A stretch of DNA of 64,000 nucleotides, from positions 1,364,001 through 1,428,000 of the forward strand of contig NZ_BMCE01000001.1 of NCBI RefSeq assembly GCF_014635025.1. Reading direction: 5' to 3'. The first letter of the stretch is position 1, and the number at the start of each line of letters is the position of its first letter. Source of the DNA: Fictibacillus barbaricus. GTDB taxonomy: Bacteria > Bacillota > Bacilli > Bacillales > Fictibacillaceae. A program made the translations under genes and the position numbers. The notes under the pieces are model-generated. The model was given only the letters and a program-made list of their open reading frames with translations. It was not told where the DNA came from and did no database searches. This document shows positions 58,334 through 64,000 of this stretch, in pieces.

Positions 58334-60655
58334 ATGGCACAGCAGCCTTCCTTTCATTTAGACGATGATACGTCCCGTTATATAAAAGGTACGCTAATTG
58401 CCACTGTATATCATCAAACGGAAAGCCTTTATACAGTTGCCCGCATAAGAGTTAAAGCTACGAATGAAAATTATAATGAAAAAGAAGTAATGATTACGGG
58501 TATCCTTCCTCCTTTAAGAGAAGATGAGCTTTATCTGTTTTATGGAAAATTTAAAGATCATCCTAAATACGGCAAGCAATACGAGGTTGAGCTCTTTAAA
58601 AAAGAGATGCCCCAATCCAAAGAGGCCATGATCCAATATCTATCGAGCGATCTTTTTAAGGGAATCGGTAAAAAAACAGCAGAGCATATCGTTGATGTAA
58701 TGGGAAACGACGCCATTACAAAGCTGTTAGAAGCGCCTGAATACATTAGTCAAATCCCAAAGTTAACAGAAGAGCAGGCTAAAAATCTGCATGGAGCCCT
58801 TTTAGAGAATAGAGGTTTAGATCAAGTGATGATGGCTGTTCAACCTTATGGTCTGGGGCCTCAGCTTGCGATGAAGATCTTTCAAACCTATCAGGATGAA
58901 GCAGTTACCGTGATTAAGAATGAACCATACCGGCTTATAGAGGATGTACCGGGAATTGGATTTCATCGTGCCGATGAAATCGCAAAAGGGAACGGGATGC
59001 AAGTAAACCATCCAGAACGTATACAAGCAGCTTGTCTATTTTTATTAAGAGATCAAGGAACAGACCTCGGCCATTCTTACCTCCCGATGGAAGATTTGCT
59101 TGAAGGTGTAAGAAAACTTTTAGCAGACGGTAAAGACACCGTAGATGAGATGAGTATTTTCAGAGAAGTCCAAGACATGGAAACAGAAAAGCGTTTGATT
59201 ATAAAAGAAAAGGTTGTATATTTGCCTTCTCTTTATTTTGCTGAGAGAGGCTTCGCTCAAAAAATGAATACGCTCTTACAAAATCAAAAATCAGACTATG
59301 ATCTTCCAGATGAAAAATTGGAGGATGAACTTTCTGCCTTAGAAAAACGGTTAAATATGAACTATGCGAAAAGTCAGCGAGAAGCGATCAAAAAAGCATT
59401 AACTTCATCTTTAATGGTACTTACTGGAGGGCCCGGAACCGGCAAGACGACCGTTATTAAAGGGATTGTGGAACTCTATAGTGAGATTCATGGCATCAGT
59501 TTGAATCCTGAAGATTACCGCGGGAAAAAAGAGCCTTTTCCTGTTTTACTCGTGGCTCCGACGGGTCGTGCCGCTAAACGCATGACTGAATCGACCGGAA
59601 TCCCTGCTCACACGATCCATCGATTGCTAGGATGGAAAGGGGGAGGTCATTTTGAAAAGAATGAAGATGAACCCATAGAAGGAAAGCTGCTAATCGTAGA
59701 TGAGATGTCGATGGTCGATATTTGGCTAGCTTATTCGCTGTCAAAAGCACTTCCGGAACAAATCCAGATTATTTTTGTAGGTGATGAAGACCAGCTGCCT
59801 TCTGTTGGACCGGGACAAGTATTAAAGGATTTGCTACAAACAGAGCATATACCTCAAACGCGATTGATTGATATTTACAGACAATCTGAAGGTTCATCCA
59901 TCATACGATTAGCACATGAGATGAAAAACGGACAAGTTCCAGAAGATTTACTAATACCTCAAAATGACAGACGATTTTTTCCTTGTTCAGGGGAACACGT
60001 TTTTCAGGCGATCCTTCAAGTATGTGAGAACGCTATAAAAAAAGGCTATACTTCAAGAGATATCCAAGTTCTTGCTCCCATGTATAAGGGTCCTGTTGGA
60101 ATCGACAGGCTAAATGTAGAACTTCAGCGCTTGTTTAATCCTGAAAAACAAAAACAACGCCAATTGCAAGTGGCAAATGTCTTCTACAGAAAAGGGGATA
60201 AAGTCCTTCAACTTGTAAATCAGCCGGAAGATCAAGTTTTTAACGGGGATATCGGTGAGATTGTTGCCGTTATTTATGCGAGGGAAAATACAGAGAAGGA
60301 AGATCAGATCGTTATAAGCTTTGATGAGATTGAAGTAACGTATAAAAGAAGTGAATTTCATCATTTTACACATGCATTCTGCTGTTCCATACATAAATCA
60401 CAAGGCAGTGAATATCCAATTGTTGTCCTTCCGGTTGTAAAGAGCTTTTATCGGATGCTGAAGCGGAATTTACTTTATACGGCCATAACGAGAAGTAAAG
60501 AATATTTAATTCTTTGTGGTGAACAAGAAGCGTTTAATTGGGCAGTTCAGCGTTCGGATGAAACAGAACGATATTCAGGCTTGAAGCTTCGGCTCGAAGA
60601 AACCTGGCTGGAAAAAGATAATACGAATGATACCCTTCTAAACGAAACAAACTAG
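58334..60655 (+). CDS. recD2: RecD2-type ATP-dependent 5'-3' DNA helicase
   Basis: SF1B helicase for DNA repair independent of RecBCD. N-terminal OB-like region, helix-hairpin-helix repeats (GIGKKTAEHIV near residue 113 and DVPGIGFHRADEIA near 205), then the motor with Walker A LTGGPGTGKTTVI near 363, Walker B LLIVDEMSMVD near 453, and the RecA2 motif LLYTAITRSKE near 715. 773 aa, fitting B. subtilis YrrC. AAGGGGGTG RBS. Ends with a T-rich stem-loop. Confidence 0.96.
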   Translation: MAQQPSFHLDDDTSRYIKGTLIATVYHQTESLYTVARIRVKATNENYNEKEVMITGILPPLREDELYLFYGKFKDHPKYGKQYEVELFKKEMPQSKEAMIQYLSSDLFKGIGKKTAEHIVDVMGNDAITKLLEAPEYISQIPKLTEEQAKNLHGALLENRGLDQVMMAVQPYGLGPQLAMKIFQTYQDEAVTVIKNEPYRLIEDVPGIGFHRADEIAKGNGMQVNHPERIQAACLFLLRDQGTDLGHSYLPMEDLLEGVRKLLADGKDTVDEMSIFREVQDMETEKRLIIKEKVVYLPSLYFAERGFAQKMNTLLQNQKSDYDLPDEKLEDELSALEKRLNMNYAKSQREAIKKALTSSLMVLTGGPGTGKTTVIKGIVELYSEIHGISLNPEDYRGKKEPFPVLLVAPTGRAAKRMTESTGIPAHTIHRLLGWKGGGHFEKNEDEPIEGKLLIVDEMSMVDIWLAYSLSKALPEQIQIIFVGDEDQLPSVGPGQVLKDLLQTEHIPQTRLIDIYRQSEGSSIIRLAHEMKNGQVPEDLLIPQNDRRFFPCSGEHVFQAILQVCENAIKKGYTSRDIQVLAPMYKGPVGIDRLNVELQRLFNPEKQKQRQLQVANVFYRKGDKVLQLVNQPEDQVFNGDIGEIVAVIYARENTEKEDQIVISFDEIEVTYKRSEFHHFTHAFCCSIHKSQGSEYPIVVLPVVKSFYRMLKRNLLYTAITRSKEYLILCGEQEAFNWAVQRSDETERYSGLKLRLEETWLEKDNTNDTLLNETN

Positions 60656-60656
60656 G

Positions 60657-60705
60657 AATGTTCGGTAGATGAACGAATGTCATCTTGTCGGACATTTCTT
60701 TTTTA
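60657..60705 (+). terminator. Terminator after recD2
   Basis: Stem aatgttcg / cggacatt (60657-60664 with 60689-60696, one wobble) with an inner gatga / tcatc pairing, then six T. Confidence 0.85.
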
Positions 60706-60802
60706 TCTTTATTAGCAAAGATCTTTAATAACCAATTCTTACGTATATTCTCTACAGTTTCAGGACACCCTTGTAAAAGTAAATTTAAAGGAGAGAGAGC
60801 AA

Positions 60803-61000
60803 GTGGAATGTCCGAACTGCAGCAGAAAAGATATTGGAAAAATCGGAGTGAACCAGTATTATTGCTGGAACTGTTTTATTGAGCTTTCCATTGTTAAAGG
60901 AAGACTGTCCCTTCATCAAGTGGAAGAAGATGGCTCTCTAACATCACTCGATGATTTATTTGAAGATCATGATCTGACTTATAGAGAAAGCACATCATAA
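60803..61000 (+). CDS. Small zinc-ribbon-like protein, 65 aa
   Basis: Two CxxC pairs (CPNC near residue 3 and CWNC near 22) in MECPNCSRKDIGKIG...YYCWNCFIEL suggest a zinc ribbon; the rest is acidic. GTG start with AAAGGAGAG upstream. Related small genes lie downstream of recD2 in Bacillus (yrzR region), but the identity is not certain and the function is unknown. Confidence 0.82.
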   Translation: MECPNCSRKDIGKIGVNQYYCWNCFIELSIVKGRLSLHQVEEDGSLTSLDDLFEDHDLTYRESTS

Positions 61001-61031
61001 CTAAAATACTCTAATGTCGAGGTGATGCAGC

Positions 61032-61211
61032 ATGAACAGGACGATGAGTTCTCTTTTCGCACTTGGTATTGGAGCGGCAACATATGCGATGAGAAACAGA
61101 AGGATGTCTAGAATGTCCGGAATGAACATGAATTTCTCGGATATCGGTGATCTTTGGTCTTCAAGACGTGCAAAGAGAATCCGAAAAAGAATCGCAAAAG
61201 CCATTTATTAA
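61032..61211 (+). CDS. Small basic protein, 59 aa (YrzQ-like)
   Basis: ATG 61032 has GAGGTGATG upstream. The N-terminus is mildly hydrophobic (FALGIGAATYAM), then Met/Arg-rich (RNRRMSRMSGMN), then a very basic C-terminus (RRAKRIRKRIAKAIY). It resembles the DUF3918-type proteins found downstream of recD2; this identification is tentative. Followed by a strong terminator. Confidence 0.72.
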   Translation: MNRTMSSLFALGIGAATYAMRNRRMSRMSGMNMNFSDIGDLWSSRRAKRIRKRIAKAIY

Positions 61212-61218
61212 AAGTACA

Positions 61219-61247
61219 CCCCGTCTCCAATAAAGACGGGGTTTTTT
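61219..61247 (+). terminator. Terminator after the small basic protein gene
   Basis: Perfect 8-bp stem CCCCGTCT (61219-61226) / AGACGGGG (61234-61241), T-run to 61247. Confidence 0.92.
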
Positions 61248-61264
61248 AAGAAGAGGGTGGGATT

Positions 61265-62347
61265 ATGACAAGAGACAATCGAATGAAGTGGGTTTACAGG
61301 CTGAGCCTTTCTTTACTATTGTTTTTGTGTTTGTTTCTTCTTATGAAACTATACCCATTATATGAGCCGCTATGGAATGCTTTAAAAGGTGTTTTTTTGC
61401 CATTCTTTCTTTCAGCTCTTATTACATATCTTCTTCATCCTTTGGTGGAATACGTACACGATAAAGGGCTGCCGCGGTTCGTAGCAATCTTAAGCATCTA
61501 TTTTCTCTTTTTCGGGGGATTAGGGTACGCGGCAGTTAAAGGATTCCCATATTTTGTCGTTCAGATGAAACAACTTTTGGAAAATGTTCCAGCGCTTGCC
61601 GCAGATTATAAAGAACTTCTTTATAAAGTTGATAAAGGAACATCAGCACTTCCTTATTCCGTTCATTCAAAAATAGAAAACTACATTGTTAAAATGGAGA
61701 CAAATGCACAGAATATCCTTACGAATGCGATTTTCTCTTTAAAAAAACTCGTTGATTATTTCTTTGTCATTGTCGTTGTTCCTTTCTTAGTCTTTTATTT
61801 TCTTAATGATTTTGAGAAACTGAAAAAAGCCGCCTTGTACATTACGCCTCGCAGATACCGTAATGAGGGAGTGCATCTATTAAAAGATATTGATCAATCT
61901 CTTGGAGGTTACATCAGAGGCCAATTGTTCGTTGGAGCCATATTAGGGGCAGCGGCGATGCTCGCACTATGGCTGGTTGGCATGCCTTATCCGATCCTTC
62001 TCGGTCTTGTTATTGCCATAACGGATATAATCCCTTATTTCGGGCCAATCTTAGGGGCGATTCCCGTCGTTTTGATCGCTTTAACGATTTCTTGGAAGAT
62101 GGTATGGATTACCGTTGGGATTATGCTCGTTTTACAGTTCATAGAAGGAAACATCCTGGGACCTTTTATCGTAGGACGCAATCTTCATATCCATCCCGTT
62201 TTTATTATCTTTTCTTTATTGTTGGGAGGAGAACTTGCAGGTGTACCGGGCATGATCCTTGCTGTACCTATTTTCAGCGTGATAAAAGTGATTGTGATTC
62301 ACATAAGGGAACATCGACTAAGACATCCGATTGACAAGTCAGAATAA
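61265..62347 (+). CDS. yrrI: AI-2E family transporter (YrrI-like)
   Basis: Polytopic membrane protein of the AI-2 exporter family (TqsA/PerM relatives); the substrate is often unknown. About eight hydrophobic segments; the typical central loop (about residues 100-160) and the C-terminal segments GLVIAITDIIPYFGPILGAI near 255 and FIEGNILGPFIVGRNLH near 295 are present. 360 aa. Same place as B. subtilis yrrI before alaS. Confidence 0.92.
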   Translation: MTRDNRMKWVYRLSLSLLLFLCLFLLMKLYPLYEPLWNALKGVFLPFFLSALITYLLHPLVEYVHDKGLPRFVAILSIYFLFFGGLGYAAVKGFPYFVVQMKQLLENVPALAADYKELLYKVDKGTSALPYSVHSKIENYIVKMETNAQNILTNAIFSLKKLVDYFFVIVVVPFLVFYFLNDFEKLKKAALYITPRRYRNEGVHLLKDIDQSLGGYIRGQLFVGAILGAAAMLALWLVGMPYPILLGLVIAITDIIPYFGPILGAIPVVLIALTISWKMVWITVGIMLVLQFIEGNILGPFIVGRNLHIHPVFIIFSLLLGGELAGVPGMILAVPIFSVIKVIVIHIREHRLRHPIDKSE

Positions 62348-62360
62348 ATAAACGTATACT
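62331..62360 (+). promoter_or_regulatory. Sigma-A promoter for alaS
   Basis: Perfect TTGACA (62331-62336), 18-bp spacer, TATACT (62355-62360). The -35 lies in the last codons of the AI-2E gene. Confidence 0.78.
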
Positions 62361-62374
62361 ATCGCTAGATGATA

Positions 62375-62620
62375 AAAAAATCGTTGAAAGAGATGAGTAC
62401 GTTTTAGTCCTTCCAAAAGAGAGAAACATCCACCGGCTGAAAGATGTTTTAGGAAGAAGGAAAACCGAAAGCTACTCTGGAGTGCAGAAGGAAAATCTGC
62501 CGTTATGCCGCGTTAAGGCTTTAATCAAGGTGATATGCTGAATGAGCATATAACCAGGGTGGTACCGCGTGAATTCAAACTCTCGTCCCTGTTTTATAGG
62601 GATGGGAGTTTTTTATTTAT
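62375..62620 (+). promoter_or_regulatory. T-box riboswitch leader of alaS
   Basis: T-box core accagggtggtaccgcg (62554-62570), terminator aactctcgtccct / agggatgggagtt with a T-run near 62615. GCT (Ala) at 62471-62473 sits in the specifier position (ccgaaaGCTactctgga). Confidence 0.92.
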
Positions 62621-62649
62621 CTAAAAATGATCAAAGGAGAATGAAAACC

Positions 62650-64000
62650 ATGAAAAACTTGACTTCAGCACAAGTCAGACAAATGTTCCTCGATTTTTTC
62701 AAAGAAAAAGGACACCGAGTAGAGCCGAGTGCGTCTCTTGTTCCCCATGAAGATCCTACATTGCTTTGGATCAATAGCGGTGTTGCGACACTAAAGAAAT
62801 ATTTTGACGGACGCGTAATTCCGGAGAACCCGCGTATTACAAACGCACAAAAATCTATTCGCACAAATGATATTGAGAACGTTGGAATTACAGCACGTCA
62901 CCACACATTCTTTGAGATGCTCGGTAACTTTTCTATCGGAGATTATTTTAAAGAAGAAGCGATTCTTTGGGCATGGGAATTCTTAACGAGTAAAGACTGG
63001 ATCGGTTTTGATCCGGAGAAACTATCTGTTACGATTCATCCCGAAGACGATGAAGCGTTTGACATCTGGACAAAGCAAGTGGGATTGCCTGAAGAGCGTA
63101 TTATTCGTTTAGAGGGGAACTTCTGGGATATTGGAGAGGGCCCGAGTGGTCCAAACACGGAGATCTTCTATGATCGGGGTGAGTCTTACGGAAATGATAC
63201 ATCCGATCCTGAACTGTATCCGGGCGGTGAGAACGATCGTTATCTAGAAGTATGGAACCTTGTATTCTCACAGTTCAACCATAATCCGGATGGCAGCTAC
63301 ACACCGCTTCCAAAGAAAAATATTGATACAGGAATGGGACTTGAAAGAATGGTCTCTGTTATTCAAGACACAAAAACAAATTTTGAAACAGATCTTTTTC
63401 TGCCGATCATTAAAGAAACAGAAAAGCTTGCTGATACTTCCTATGGGTTGAATACAGAGACAGACACTGCTTTTAAAGTAATCGCTGACCATGTACGTAC
63501 GGTTAGCTTTGCGATTGGGGACAGCGCACTTCCATCAAATGAGGGAAGAGGCTATATACTTAGACGTTTGATCAGAAGAGCGATTCGATTTGCGAAAAAA
63601 ATCAACATTAATAAGCCGTTCATGTATGAACTTGTTCCGACAGTAGCTGACATCATGGTAGATTTTTATCCGGAAGTAAAAGAAAAAGTGCCTTTTATAC
63701 AAAAAGTTGTAAAAACGGAAGAAGAAAGATTCCATGAAACAATCAACGAAGGTTTGGCGATCTTAGAAGATGTTATGGCGAAAGAAAAGGCAGAAGGGAA
63801 TTCCGTTATCTCTGGAAAAGACGCGTTTAAATTATACGATACATTTGGATTCCCGTTTGAGCTCACAGAAGAGTATGCTGCTGAAAACGGGATGGGAGTA
63901 GATTTAGAAGGCTTCGAAAACGAGATGAAAGCACAGCGTGAACGTGCACGAGCAGCTAGACAAGAAGTGGACAGCATGCAAGTTCAAGGAGGAGTACTTT
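62650..64000 (+). CDS. alaS: Alanine--tRNA ligase, 3' end cut by window edge
   Basis: Class II synthetase charging tRNA-Ala. The frame starts [20 protein letters not shown] and stays open to the last base, so about 450 of some 880 residues are seen. The motif 1 to 2 region [19 protein letters not shown] near residue 80 is clear, as is NTGMGLER-like DTGMGLERM near 230. The ATG at 62650 is preferred over 62641 because AAAGGAG has 9-base spacing to it. Expressed from the T-box leader upstream. Confidence 0.97.
   Translation, partial: MKNLTSAQVRQMFLDFFKEKGHRVEPSASLVPHEDPTLLWINSGVATLKKYFDGRVIPENPRITNAQKSIRTNDIENVGITARHHTFFEMLGNFSIGDYFKEEAILWAWEFLTSKDWIGFDPEKLSVTIHPEDDEAFDIWTKQVGLPEERIIRLEGNFWDIGEGPSGPNTEIFYDRGESYGNDTSDPELYPGGENDRYLEVWNLVFSQFNHNPDGSYTPLPKKNIDTGMGLERMVSVIQDTKTNFETDLFLPIIKETEKLADTSYGLNTETDTAFKVIADHVRTVSFAIGDSALPSNEGRGYILRRLIRRAIRFAKKININKPFMYELVPTVADIMVDFYPEVKEKVPFIQKVVKTEEERFHETINEGLAILEDVMAKEKAEGNSVISGKDAFKLYDTFGFPFELTEEYAAENGMGVDLEGFENEMKAQRERARAARQEVDSMQVQGGVL

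Overview
The window is a 64 kb piece of a spore-forming, low-GC Gram-positive chromosome of the family Bacillaceae. Gene order closely follows the Bacillus subtilis stretch ysxE-valS-folC-...-spoIIB-maf-radC-mreBCD-minCD-spoIVFAB-rplU-prp-rpmA-spo0B-obg-pheB-nad genes-safA-ruvAB-queA-tgt-yajC-spoVB-secDF-recJ-apt-relA-dtd-hisS-aspS-6S RNA-tcdA-rarA-cymR-iscS-mnmA-recD2-alaS. Departures from that order (a membrane diguanylate cyclase where comC is expected, an RNase E/G gene, no pheA, separate secD and secF, an extra kinase gene after safA) rule out B. subtilis itself. A Fictibacillus-like or related genus is a guess only. No insertion sequence, prophage, CRISPR array, tRNA or rRNA was seen; this is mostly core chromosome.

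Layout. 1-9.3 kb: end of a spore coat gene (ysxE), T-box-regulated valS, folC, a diguanylate cyclase, spoIIB, maf. 9.3-14.1 kb: radC and the shape/division genes mreBCD and minCD. 14.1-19.5 kb: a small cysteine-bearing orphan gene on the minus strand, the sigma-K checkpoint genes spoIVFA/spoIVFB behind a sigma-E-like promoter, RNase E/G, the L21 leader with rplU-prp-rpmA, then spo0B. 19.5-27 kb: obg, pheB, a degenerate repeat in the place of pheA, then the divergent NAD cluster niaR-nifS / nadB-nadC-nadA with a NiaR-type operator between. 27-30.7 kb: spore coat genes (a repeat-rich SafA, a coupled kinase-fold protein, a YhcN-type lipoprotein). 30.8-38 kb: ruvAB, queosine genes queA-tgt, yajC, small membrane proteins, spoVB on the minus strand, comN. 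38.5-46.5 kb: secD, secF, recJ, apt, relA, dtd. 46.5-51.3 kb: a short HTH-like ORF, T-box hisS-aspS, 6S RNA, tcdA. 51.4-64 kb: rsfA-like and rarA on the minus strand, a YczE-type membrane protein with cymR-iscS-mnmA, a 20-bp tandem repeat array, a TPR protein, recD2, two small proteins, an AI-2E family protein, and T-box alaS running off the end.

Functional themes: translation (three T-box synthetase units, aspS, ribosomal proteins L21/L27, tRNA modification by MnmA, QueA, Tgt and TcdA), sporulation (ysxE, spoIIB, spoIVFAB, spo0B, safA, spoVB, rsfA), DNA repair (ruvAB, recJ, rarA, recD2), NAD synthesis and nucleotide signalling (relA, diguanylate cyclase). The least ordinary signals are three hairpins that bury the ribosome-binding site of the next gene in the 3' arm of a terminator-like stem, an RNase E/G lacking the Zn-link cysteines, the tandem repeats in SafA, and the orphan cysteine protein. 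I did not find a clearly new multi-gene system.
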